Positions 22,778 to 33,900 of a stretch of DNA of 64,000 nt are shown in pieces. A program made the translations under genes and the position numbers. Below the pieces are notes generated by a model. It was not told where the DNA came from. It did no database searches and saw only the letters and a list, made by a program, of their open reading frames with translations. The stretch is from Heterobasidion occidentale (lineage: Eukaryota; Basidiomycota; Agaricomycetes; Russulales; Bondarzewiaceae), in NCBI GenBank assembly GCA_039111635.1, contig JBCAQO010000009.1, forward strand, positions 1,550,001 to 1,614,000, written 5' to 3'. The first letter of the stretch is position 1, and each line of letters starts with the position of its first letter.

Positions 22778-24152
22778 ATGTCCGACCACTCCTCCCTTGA
22801 CTATTCCCCTGGACGTGCCATGCTCATGATGACGGGACTACCTCCTCCCCTTCAAGAAACCCCTCACCAGACATCATTCTGGCCGTGGCCAACCCCGACA
22901 CTGGACGCCCTAGCCGAAGCAGCCGCCCAACGACTCCAGAAGGAGTTCCCGTACAAATCAGTGTCCACCAAACCGCGCTCACCGTCGAAGATCGAACGGG
23001 TTCCCGAGCCTCACCACGGTTTGAGAGAGCTCATGACGAGCACGATGAAGGACGTCAAGCAGAAGGAAGGCATGCTCCGTCAACGCCTCCCACGACCGAC
23101 GTCAGCGTTGGCTCAAGGAGACGCAAGGCAGGAAACGAGAGGCGGAAGAAGACCAGGAAACCCTTCGGACCTGGCATCGCCTACAACTGCTGAGGCAGGT
23201 ATACAAGAATCAGCAACGGCTGGTACATCAGCTGCCAGGACCAGAGGGCCCCCTACCAGTAGTCGAGATCTGCACCCCGGAGAGTTGGAAGGACTAGGAG
23301 ACGCTCTACTCCAACGCACCACCATCTCCGCGGTAATTCAGATGGCCACAGCGCTGGCCTTACAAAGGCTCGCTAACTTCTTCGCAGGGCAACCAGGAAG
23401 CGAGAGCGACGACATACCCGACGCCCGCTGACGCGAGCGACCAGGTCAGGCTTCTGGCCTATGCAGATGATCATAGGGCCGCCTCCTGGTACGCCCGAGG
23501 AAATAATGGGGCTTACGCCCTACTCATTCATCCGGACGAGTTCTCCTCCTTCATCAATTTGGAGCTCCTACCCGCCCTCATCTCACGCACCGACACAAGA
23601 CACTCCTCCCACGCCCATCCCGTTCGGACTGACCCATTCCGCGTCCAACCATGGAGCGAAGCTAGCAGAGCGATACCGGCTACAAGTAGTCGAGACGCAT
23701 CCACCCAGACCGAATACGTCTGGGCTACGGTCCAACGACAGGCACGAAGGGACCGAGAGGCCCTTCCTCCCATATCGGCAGGACAATCCACCGGGCAGGA
23801 CGCAGGAGGCAGCAATGAGGAGCATCCTCCAAGGTACAGGAGGAATGAGGGACGAGGGAGCCAGAGAACAAGGGCAACCCTTCAACCCAGGCGAAGCAGT
23901 CCTAGAAGAACTCGACCAAGAGATTCGCCGACTCCAAACCGTCCTCGAGATAATCGAATTGAAGGAGCGCATCCACACATTGGTAGAAGAACTCCAGTCC
24001 GCCAGCGCCCGACTCAGCGAACTACTTCCTGGACTCGAGCGGAACTAGACGCCTGGGACGAGGTCGAAGGTGACAATTACGATGACACCGACCCCTATTA
24101 TAGGCCGGATGAAGGATATGGGGACTACGGAGACATTGGCGGAGGATACTAG
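22778..24152 (+). pseudogene. RT1 post-pol ORFs, broken, unknown function
   Basis: After pol comes about 1.4 kb with protein-like sequence in shifting frames. It begins with MSDHSSLDYSPGRAML at 22778. A charged, coiled-coil-like stretch (QGRKREAEEDQETLRTWHRL) lies near 23120-23180 in another frame. Next come LLAYADDHRAASWYARG near 23450-23500, a coiled coil LEELDQEIRRLQTVLEI near 23905-23955, and an acidic Tyr/Gly-rich end that stops at 24152. I cannot match it to a family. It may be one former protein of about 450 residues with several frameshifts. It sits where some Ty3/gypsy elements carry an extra gene. Confidence 0.45.
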
Positions 24153-24179
24153 ACGAGGGAGTCGAGGAACCCCTTGTCG

Positions 24180-26130
24180 ACAAACAAGGTGACGGAGAGG
24201 AAAGGACCCTCCGCACCACAGGTACCGGTTTCACGCACAGGACGCCGGAACGGACGTCCTGCATGACGTTAAACTGTGAAAAGATAAGAAGGCAGGGGAA
24301 GTACCTGACCATTTCGCGTTGCAGCCCTCCGGTCTCAAGATGAAGGACAAGCATTCAACACTCTCGTTGTCAAGAGGTATTCTGACAAGCGAATTGGGCG
24401 TCCCGCTTGGATCCCCAGTTTTACAGGGCCCTTTCCGCATTAGGAGGCCCTTAGGATTCACAACATAACCTTGGTACTGGTACATGAATGATGCATGAAT
24501 ATTGGTGGGAAATCGTGTTGCATATCCGCCGTTGGGGAACGGTGGATCAACCTCGCTGTCAAGGTCTGACAGGTGTCTTGGACGTCCCACTTTGGATCTC
24601 CGGTTTTACAGGGTCTTTTCCGCATTAGGGGACCCTATCTGCGATGCAGGAACTGATGGCCGCACTCCATTAGTACCCCAAAACGGAGAAATAACATCCG
24701 CAACGATGTAAAACTACGAAAGGCTTGGTCCGCAATGATGATAAACTAGTTGCCGTCCGGAACGACGCTAAAGCTACCAAGACCCTCGGAGCGTGGTTGT
24801 ATTCTGGCAGACGGCGGAAGTGAGGGCCTCCACCGTTGCAGAACCCTGCCGACTAGGTCGAGGCGCTTCCATATTCCATACGCCCTACAGTAAAAGAATA
24901 TGGGGTCGACACGGTTCAATTCCGTGCGAGGGGTTTGGGGACAAGGAGCAGGTTACTAGCCTTCCGACAAGGCCACGACTACTCCATGGCGCGCCCACTC
25001 TACCCTTGAAGTTCGAAGCAAGGATTCCGCTTCAAGGGCCAGTCAAGAGGCAACTGGGACCGTGCCTCGTGTTGCGATCATCCGCAACGATGTAAAACTA
25101 CGCAGGTCCGCAACGACGATAAACTATGGACGCCCTTCATGGCGTTAAACTGGGACTACCCTTTCATTACAGGGTCATGAGCAGTGTCCAAACATGAGAT
25201 ATGTTTTGACATTGCTGCGTCCGCAAAGACGTTAAACTACCACTCCTTTCAGCATAGGAGATGTCGATCGACATCGTTGTTGACACCACGATGTTGATCT
25301 AGTCCGCAATGACGATAAACTATTATCCCTCGTCCTAGGGATCGTATTGGAGCTGGAATTACCGCTTCCAGCTGCAATAGTCCGCAATGACGATAAACTA
25401 TTATCCCTCGTCCTAGGGATCGTATTGGAGCTGGAATTACCGCTTCCAGCTGCAATAGTCCGCAATGACGGTAAACTACTTACTCCTTCAAGTATAGGAG
25501 TCGTGGTTGATGGTCACAACCTTGACCATCAACTAGTCCGAAATGACCTTAAACTACCCTCACCCCGGAGGATTAAATCTATCGAGGCTCGGGAGGTTCA
25601 AGCCAGGCGATAGCGGACGTCCGCAATGACTATAAACTAGTTGCCGTCCTTCATGACGATAAACTGAGCTGCCCTTCTGTCTACAGGGCCATGTGAGTTG
25701 TGTCAAAATAGGCCTTCACGTCTATTCTCGCGACTCTATAAGTTATCCGGTTTGATATAGTATAAACCGTCACCATCTTTTCCTCAATGGGAACCCTGTC
25801 AAGAAGGAGGAACTGGTCTACGGCCCTATGCGCATCACCGATGAATGTTCCGGCGCGCAGAAACACCTGCTGTCTTGTTTACAGGTACTCCTACGTTGGG
25901 AGATGGATAGGTCCGCAACGACCTTGGATTAAACTAGCAGGGCAGTCCGCAACGACTTCTGTATAAACTAGCCTCAGTCCGCAACGACTTAAGGATAAAC
26001 TAGCGTACGTCCGCAAGGACGTAAAACTACGGACGTCCGGCACGACGTTAAACTACCAGGACATACCTTACGCTGACCCCACATAATTACCGTCAAGGTG
26101 GATACCATGGTCTATTCAAGAGACCATGGG
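24180..26130 (+). ncRNA. RT1 structured-RNA-like hairpin array
   Basis: Non-coding stretch with about 19 copies of a short motif: GTCCGCAAYGACG (a 3-4-bp stem closed over a CGCAAY-type loop) followed by ATAAACTA or close variants. Copies start near 24257, 24697, 24729, 24756, 25081, 25107, 25132, 25220, 25303, 25381, 25459, 25537, 25620, 25647, 25912, 25946, 25978, 26010 and 26036. Many intervals hold further hairpins, such as CCCTTGAAG/CTTCAAGGG (25003-25011 and 25030-25038), AGCTGGAA/TTCCAGCT (25351-25358 and 25366-25373) and GTTGATGGTCA/TGACCATCAAC (25506-25533). A 78-bp unit is duplicated exactly at 25303-25458. Stem pairs change together between copies. I know no named RNA family with this motif. 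It may be a packaging or RNA-stability region of the element. Confidence 0.6.
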
Positions 26131-26854
26131 GTTCAAAGTCTATTCTTCAAAAGTCCTTACCTCGTGTCCAATACCCTTAGTGAAAAACAAACTCTGGACG
26201 AACACTCAATCTGTAACCTGACAAGGCCACCGTATGGGGCTGACAGAGTTAGGGATCTTCAAAGGGGTCTTGCCGGACTCAAAACAAGTCAAAAAGTCTA
26301 TTCTTGATAGGTTGGTGGGCCTAAGCCTTAGTAAAGCGATCAACCCACACACCTGGTCCCCCTCGATACCGGAGATCAAGGAGATGAAGATCTATCCTGG
26401 AAACACTGCGACATGGCCTTCGGCACTTTGAAAGAAGAACGACACACACCTATCCACAGACGAGTTTCTATTTCATCCTATAATCATTCGCACAACACCT
26501 TTCTGCATCGTCGCCAGATGACACTGGCTCATCAAACCTACCAGGGAGCCCTGGTCGAGTAGCTGCCTATTGACTCTAGGAGTGTACTCACACAAAACGT
26601 GCGGTGAAGGAAGAACACCGGGAGAAGAGACAGGGTATTGTGGCTATGCCCCGAACTTCAAATCAAACAGCTCAACGGAGATGGAAAACTCCTAGGCGTT
26701 GTAAACGACGTAGGTCGGTCTTCGCCCCAGAAAACGAAGTAATATTGGGAAGACGCATCCCAATCTATTTGACGACCAGCAAGCAATTGTATGTGGAATG
26801 ACGATGAAGCTCGTTTCTGCTCAAGCGAGTAGTCCCCTCAGGAGTTGGGACCTA

Positions 26855-26866
26855 GAAAGGGGGTAA
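26855..26866 (+). promoter_or_regulatory. RT1 polypurine tract
   Basis: AGAAAGGGGGTAA just before the 3' LTR. It would prime plus-strand DNA synthesis. RT2 has a closely similar tract (AGAGAGGGGGTAG) before its 3' LTR. Confidence 0.75.
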
Positions 26867-27488
26867 TGTTATGACTTGACCGATCAGGGCCCTTCGGGGT
26901 CGGTCTATCCGATGGATCAAGCATCACATGCTAGGCGGCTCCACTACGGAGCGTACACCAAGGTATTCGGCATGTCCTTAGGAGCCGACAAGACCAATGG
27001 TTCTTCAAGACATCGGTAAAGGCTATATTGGAGGGACACGAGGCTCACAGAGTTCACACAGTAATGAGAGGCGTATTCACATGCCATGGGCTTAGGGCTT
27101 ACGGGTAAGCACCTCGTCGCACCATGATGGATCAGTGCAACTGGAGAAGTACAAGAGTAGGCGCCGGCTGAGAAAGACGGCGGCCACAGCTCTCCTAGGA
27201 TGGAAACCTGGAGAAGCACACGGACTCTTACCCTATACCCTATACAGTATATAAGGCCCATAGAATAGGCTGAGGATCTTCAGTCTATTCTCTTCATTCA
27301 TTCGTATCTTCGAATACGAACCTCTTCGTTCCCCCTGTATCTACGCATACAGGATTCTTAGAGGCCAATCATTATTCCCTCCTGTATCAACGCCTGATAC
27401 AGTCGAGACTTCGCCCACCACTCAGTCCATTGTGCGACCTAGGGAAGAACCTGTTACTCTTGGGTTACTGAACGAACAGTTCGTAACA
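26867..27488 (+). repeat. RT1 3' LTR
   Basis: 622 bp, near-identical to 16478-17101. Differences seen include CAGGGCCC for CGGGACCC, a missing CG in the GAGCGCG stretch, and GGCGCC for GGCACC. Followed by the ATTAG target copy at 27489-27493. Confidence 0.93.
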
Positions 27489-30400
27489 ATTAGAATGCAC
27501 GTTCCGATTCATCCATCTCCCGCTCTCATGCATCAGCTTATTCAACACCTTCAAGTTTGCAACACTTCCGAAACCACTCAGATCTATGTATGTATCTGTA
27601 CTGTTCTTGAGCTGACAGAATTGCTGATTTCACCACTCTCAGTCCACGAAGAGAATATGCAGCTGAGAGAGGAGAATGCTTCTCTTCGAGCTGAGAATGA
27701 AACTCTTAAGTGCGTGCTTTTACACATCTCTTTCTTGAGGCTTTCGCAATAGGATAAGAGTCGCGATGCCCATGACAGCTGTGAAATCTGCGGAGGGGCG
27801 ATGGATTAGAATAGCATATGTAGAGCGGGATGGTCTATGTGTGGTATACTACGCTGACATGTTTGCAGGTACGTTTTCAAAGAAATGGCTCACGACGTGG
27901 CACAGAAACTCCATCAGCACACCTACCCATCTCATCCTATCCTCAATTCATCTGGTCCCAGCAGTATCTGAAAAGTATTGCGAAGGCAGAACCGGAAGCT
28001 ATCAATGTTGGAGATGGCTCACAGTCTTCTCACGCAAAGGGTCCTGCACAGTGAGGTCGAGCAAGGGCAGTTGGCGTGAGAACGTGATGTGTGGATTCAT
28101 GGAGAACAGTCACGGTGAGACTTTAGACGGTCATGTTGTGGGTGATATGAGAGAGTTCATGCAACGATGGTGGACTGATCAAGCGGTCGAGGGTGAGACA
28201 ATTCCCAAAACCTGGACTGCAGCATCTCTACCCCTCGCACGGCGCTTTCGAGACGACATGGCAACTGAATTTTTCGAGTTCTCTCTTTGTGCAAGTAGCT
28301 GGAAGGCGGACAAGATGGCAATATTGTATTATCCTTCGTTTCAACAAGGGCAGAAGAGGAAGGACACCATGGGGACGAAGAGGAGTCTAGTCAAAGACGA
28401 AGGTGCAGGCCAATCAGTTGATTTACTAGGTTTAATCACCTCTCTACTCGCAGATGATTCACCTGAGGCCAAAAAGCCCAAGCTATATACTTTCAACACT
28501 CCGGATGACAGCGTTAGGGAGATAAGCCAACCGTCGGCAGCATCAGCAAGCAATGCTGCCGCTTCAATCAAGACACAGGCTCCTTCACCGAGGCCCTCGG
28601 TTCAAGCGAGAGCTATCATTCAGGTTCGTTCTTATCAGTCCTTACAAGCTTGATTCATGGTGCTCAGCTTACAAGCAACCACGGCGGGGCAAATAGATAA
28701 CAAACCCACTGTACATCCAAAGAGCTTTAGTATCCTCGATATTGACCCAGTTTTTCATAGAAACGGCCTCTGGACAATGAATTCCAAAGCAACACCAACA
28801 CGAATAGCGCCGCATCAACACCTTTACTCCCTGGTCAAACTCCCACACCAACTGCGAGCACACATGTGCCAATGGTGTGATGATCCCCACAACTACATTG
28901 ACGACCACGCTAACACCTCCAACTGACACAACAACCGTAGCTGTGTCAGTGTTCACCATCGCGCCACCAACGTCATCACTCACTGCCACATCAATGCTAG
29001 CGACTACGCCAACTTCTGCACCTGCGCCTACGCCTACGTCTGCATCCACACCCACGTCCACGTCCATGCCAGCAATCGTTTTAGTGCCCATGATTGCACC
29101 GGCACCGACACCCACGTCTGCGCCAGCCGCAACAGTCACGGCAATGCCCCCGACCCCGCAAATGCCTGCGACTATGCAGGCATCAATGATGGTACCGACG
29201 CCTCCAAGCGAATCATCGCCAGCAACCACACCGGTGCCTAGCACGATCACGCCGACCCTCACGAGCATGCCAATGCTGACGACTCTTGCTGGTGTGTCCC
29301 CCATACCTACCGGCGCTCCAAACAGCAGCACTCAGGATCAGAACGCGAGCAATCATGGCACTCGGAGGAAGGGTACAGGAAAGGCATTAGTTGTGGGAGC
29401 TACAAACACTCCAAAGTAAGCAGATTCTCAATTGTATTCCACCTCGAGCTGCGCCCTTCTGCCCTGTGCCCACTGCGTCCGTCTCCCACCACAACACCGC
29501 GCAGAACGCCCGCCAGGCCTGCCCTTTCCCCTCCTTACCTGCGGCGCTCGCTACTATCTGTGTATTCTGCCGCGGGCCGAGCGGGACCTCCTCGACAATC
29601 GCACCGTACGTCTGCGGCGCCGCAACGGGCGCAGGGTACTCGGTGCTCGAGAGCGACAGCGAGGCCATGCGGATCAGGACAAGCAGATCCATCTCGGACG
29701 CCTGCTCCCCCACGTCGCCATCACCCTCCCCCTGCTCTTCCTGGATGCGCGCGGTGTGCGCTCCGGGCTCCGCTCCCGCCATCATGTATACTGATTGTTC
29801 TCTTCTTAGGAACAACTGTGCTCGCGACTGGCAGCAGCAGCATCCGGCTGGTACACCTGACGGTACCCAGGTGGCATTTGAGAAGCATTGGAAGGGCTTG
29901 TCGCCAGAATGCAGATTGGTAAGTACATGGGCCCTTTGTATTCATATCGAGCACTCAACGAGAGAGTTGACATGACCCTTTCCATAGGCATACAAGCATT
30001 CATAAACACACTGCGAGCATCAATGTTAGTAGTCGGGCCCCTTGAACGGCACATATGGTGAGTGGCCTGTTGGTTCCACACCGCTAATTGTATAAGACTC
30101 TTGATGAATACTTTGTACATTATCAGCTTCTCCTTCCTAGTTGTACTCACACCGCAGGCGGCCAGCGCATTGTTCCACGCGCTGCCCTCACGTTTCTTGC
30201 GCATTCAAGGTTCTGCGCGCCGGCTTCACTTTTCTTGCACGTTATTCCCCCTTCCATCATTTAGCACTGTCACTTCGTGGATCCTATGGCGCAGGTGGGC
30301 TGAATTGGTTTGTCGTTGTCTCGCGTTTTTGTATCGATTTCGATAGATTAAGCATTTACATACATACCATCAGTTCTCATGTTGCTAGATATGAATAGAT

Positions 30401-30641
30401 ACCCCTTGCTGGCCATAGATTGTGCTCGAAACTGGTAATGAATGGCTAGATAAGACTTGATGTGTATAGATCTACATATAAAATGAGGGAGGGGGCCATA
30501 GATGTCACTCGATATCTAGATAGTTCATCAAAGTACCGAATTAACATTCATAGATCTAGCTACATGTGGATACATGTGGATCGAGGGTCGGTCCAAAATT
30601 TCGATGAGCATCTATGTGGAATATCAAAGCACTATCATACA

Positions 30642-30677
30642 TCTCGATAGATTTTCCTCGACGGGATTCTCACTGGG
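30642..30677 (-). repeat. Terminal inverted repeat, outer end of right CACTA-like element
   Basis: Closes with CGACGGGATTCTCACTGGG at 30677. Mirror image of 2139-2174. Confidence 0.75.
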
Positions 30678-30945
30678 TGTGATGCCCGACGGTTGTGATC
30701 TTCAACAGACTGGGGATTACATCCTTCAGATTGTTTGGGCGCTGTATCTCGAATGTTTCAAGGACACAACTACTATGTCTAGGCTACATTTGCATGGTAA
30801 TAAAGGTTGATGGCAGATTGCTTCATCATCGTCATGATATCGTTATTCCGAACTTATGGTTCACAGCAGGCATCAGGCGTCTACCATGCGACTTTTGAGG
30901 AAAAGCCGTGTGGCCAGCAGCGTACGGTGATCTTGCGCGTTTCGT

Positions 30946-33900
30946 CTAGTCTATATGGCGCACAGAAAATTCCAACATCAGCTTCTCCAAAGGGCGAAGC
31001 GAGAGAACGACGCACATCAGCAACCCAAACGCGAATGCCATTGGCAGAAAGAAATATTCGACTGGGATACCGCGCGTTTGGAACACCTTTTGACTGACAA
31101 CATTAAATGTCAGTAATTGAACCCAAACGTGTTAAACAATGCACGCACAACACTGGGATGTAGGAAAAGAAAATTCCGATGACGAGTGCTAGAATAGCAG
31201 AGGGAAGAACTGCAGGGTTGACGCGGGGGGTTGGGGGTTGAATGATAATGCTTGACTTGCGGTTGCGAGTGGCAAGTAAATTACTGTAGTCAATATTGAG
31301 TATGTCGAGTGACGAAACGAAGAAAATGTTGTGAGCCACGTACCCCCACTGCATAACGACGAGTGTGAAGAAATAAACACTCTGCGCACGGAACAGAAGA
31401 TCGTCCGTCAGCCCGGGCCAATTGCCAAAGCCGAGGGCAAGTGAAGAAAAGGGCACGCCATGTCGCTGGAGGTACCAGAATGACCTGGGCGGGGACAATG
31501 TCAGGCAATTACACAACATTGCCGAACTTGATACACTGACATGGACATTGCACACAAAGATTCTGTAACGCCGAGGAATCCATAAGCGTGGAGTAGAAGG
31601 CGCCAGTCGGCGAGGCGGTCTGTATGAACGTTACGTGGCGCTCGAGAAAGCAACCCGCTTTCAGGTGGTTCAAAGCACATGCTCAAGGCGGGAAGGACAT
31701 CCGTCTACCCATTTTCAAGGTTGTTCAACAAGAAGGAGAGCGGTTGCTGTAGAAATTGAAACTCACTGCGACACATATAAGGATCATTCTTAAAAGAGAG
31801 AAAGTAGTGTCAGATATTTACCGAGGGAGAACATAAACAAGTGCTTACTGAATGTTGCTCAGCATTTGTGGCACACCAATCAACACATTGAGGAGGATTG
31901 GCATCAGCTCGGAAAAGCTGGAGGGTTCAGCTCAGGACTCTTGATCGCTCCTTCCAAAATGGTAGACATACCTTCCAGCGGGTAAAAGATACATGATCGT
32001 CTTTTTGAGATTGTCATATACAAGCCGTCCTGTCATGACGATCAATATGGGTTGTTGGACCGACACCTCGAGTTTACTGACCATACTCCAATGCCACAAC
32101 GATGGCTGAGAAATCCTCCATCAATATCATATCCGCTGCTTCGCGAGCGACATCAGACCCGCTCCCCATCGCAATCCCGCAATCGGCAGCACGCAGAGAG
32201 GGTGCGTCGTTCACACCATCGCCTGTCATGGCAACAATGCCCCCGCGCGCTCGCAGTGCCTGCACAATACGGAGCTTTTGCTCAGGTGTCGTGCGCGCGA
32301 ACACGATCTCCGTGTAATTGCACAGTCGATCCATTTGGGGGGGCGTGACAACGTCGAGCTCTGAGCCAGTGACCACAATGCTACGCGGTGCGGCCGAAGA
32401 GTCGACCGTATTTGGGGGCGAAGCAAGGTCGGAAAAATGGTGAATAGCTTTTGGATTGCTGATGATTCCAGCTTCTGCAGCAATGGCCACAGATGTGGCA
32501 GGATGATCACCTTGTAATGATTGAGCCAAATGCAAATGGGTGTAATGGTATGGAAGCTCACCAGTGACAACGAAAAATCGAATACCAGCGCCACGACATA
32601 TTCTAGAGCAAGTGCATTCTCAGCTACTGAAATGAACGTTGAATCATGCGATTTGTATACCTGACAGTTTCTGGGATATCGGCCTTCAGGGGGTCGATCA
32701 AACCGACCAGCCCAACGATCGTCAGTTCCGAATTATAGTCGTCGACGAGCTGTGCAAATGCATCCGAGAAACGATCGACCTCCTTAGGGATGCAATGATG
32801 GGGAACGACGCGGCGAGCGATAGCAAGGACTCGGCGTCCCTGAGAAGCCCAATGCTCCTGAACGGAGATAATGCGCTCTCGCACAGTTGCAGACAGCGGA
32901 AGAGGTTTGCCTCCAGTGGGACAAATCACAGACGTGCAGCGTGAGAGCAAGACATCAGGTGCGCCTTTCACGGCTAGGAGATAGTCCTCGGAGTCGAAAG
33001 CGTCCCAAGACGTCAGTGGTGCGACGAATCCCGCGTTGCCTTTGTTTGCTTCTTGGGTCGTATTATTAAGTCTGGAAAGAGTCAACATGAATTTATTCTG
33101 GAGAATGCGTCAGCCATCTCCATCGCGATCGACATCGACAGTGATGAGCCTGCCTTAGAGTTGAAATTGATCTTGAAAATCTGTCGCCATTGACCTCGAA
33201 TGGTATCCACGGGTATGAACGAGTCGGCGAAACGCAGAATAGCGGAATCTACAAGAAAAAATCATTGAAATCATTGTGGCGCAGATGGCTACTAGTGAGC
33301 TAACGTACCAGTGGCATCGCCAATGACGCTCCTTTCACCCAATGCACTTGCTTTATCGAAATTTGCCGCGTTGCAGATCGCCGCCACAGTAGGCAACTGG
33401 CGAAGATTTTCCGCTATTTCTGGGCTTGATTTCCCAATATCAACCATCAACGACGAAGTAGTGAAGATTGCGTCAAATACAGCCGCATCTTGAACGTGCA
33501 TCTTGTTCTGAGTCAAAGTTCCGGTCTTATCCTGAAAACCCTGTTAGCTGCTTTCGTGGAAACCTGATGGAGAACATACGGAGCACAGAACATTAACACA
33601 TCCCAGAGTTTCAACGATGGACAACGATCTGCGAAGCCATGAAAATCGCTTCTACTCCGAGTATATAGTTAACATACTTGCAGAGCACTTTGTGTTTGCT
33701 GAGTGTGTGAGCGACTTTGGCGAGTGAGATCGTCACAGCGATAGGCCTGAAAATCGCACAGTTTAAAGATTTATTCGTTGTATTGATCAGAACAACTTAC
33801 AATCCTTCAGGTATGAATGCCACTAGAGATGAAAGTAAGCGACATAAAGCTCGGGTTAGACGCGAAATGAAGACTCACCCATGACTGATACCACATCGAT

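Larger units (their letters stand above)
16478..27488 (+). mobile_element. RT1: Ty3/gypsy chromovirus-type LTR retrotransposon
   Basis: Complete element of 11,011 bp with two LTRs (16478-17101 and 26867-27488), TG...CA ends and the 5-bp target duplication ATTAG. The order is gag, protease, reverse transcriptase, RNase H, integrase, chromodomain, which is the Ty3/gypsy chromovirus order. After pol come about 1.4 kb of broken post-pol ORFs and about 2 kb of hairpin-rich non-coding sequence. It is absent from the left arm, so it arrived after the arms separated, or it marks a haplotype difference. The LTRs differ at only a handful of positions, so the insertion is fairly young. It has two in-frame TGA codons and one frameshift in pol, so it is probably not autonomous. 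Confidence 0.96.
16170..30005 (+). pseudogene. CACTA-associated second gene, right-arm copy, split by RT1
   Basis: Mirror of 2811-5630. The start ATG at 16170 gives MENLNSFVFPPQ. RT1 is inserted after about 102 codons (target ATTAG at 16473-16477 and 27489-27493). The frame resumes at 27494 with MHVPIHPSPAL and the leucine-zipper-like stretch (about 27640-27710). A likely 44-nt intron precedes IRVAMPMTAVKSAEG near 27764. Later parts are the VVGDMREFMQRWW stretch (about 28130-28170), the Thr/Pro-rich tract (about 28870-29330), the GC-rich stretch (about 29430-29800) and the terminal exon with NNCARDW and SPECRL. A GTAAGT...CCATAG intron (29921-29987) precedes AYKHS-stop at 30003-30005. One-base losses in G runs near 28769 and 28868 break frames that are intact in the left arm. 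Confidence 0.55.
10934..30677 (+). mobile_element. CACTA/CMC-like DNA transposon, right-arm copy, disrupted by RT1
   Basis: Inverted copy of 2139-10783. The inner end starts CCCAGTGAGAATCCCGTCG at 10934 and the outer end closes with CTCACTGGG at 30677. The net length without RT1 and its duplicated target site is about 8.7 kb. Its genes are on the plus strand: transposase 11200-16061 and the second gene 16170-30005, which is split by RT1. The element cannot be autonomous as it stands, because the transposase has stops and a solo LTR and the second gene carries an 11-kb insertion. Confidence 0.75.
10934..32820 (-). repeat. Right arm of giant inverted repeat (with RT1 insertion)
   Basis: Inverted copy of 1-10783. 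It differs mainly by the 11,011-bp retrotransposon RT1 with one copy of its target duplication, and by one more 80-bp unit in the transposase gene. Base 32820 pairs with base 1. Beyond 32820 the P-type ATPase gene continues, but its partner lies outside the window. Confidence 0.95.

Noticed and set aside
24905..24930. Stretch CACGGTTCAATTCCGTG resembling a tRNA T-arm
   Set aside because: No matching acceptor stem, D-arm or anticodon arm could be fitted around it, so it is treated as one of the hairpins of the RT1 array.
24690..26060. Regularly repeated short motif that could suggest a CRISPR array
   Set aside because: Spacing is irregular, the repeat varies, some intervals are hairpins, and the host is a eukaryote with the array inside a retrotransposon.
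26604..26801. Basic 65-codon ORF before the RT1 3' LTR
   Set aside because: No domain pattern, and it lies in non-coding sequence. Length is within chance.
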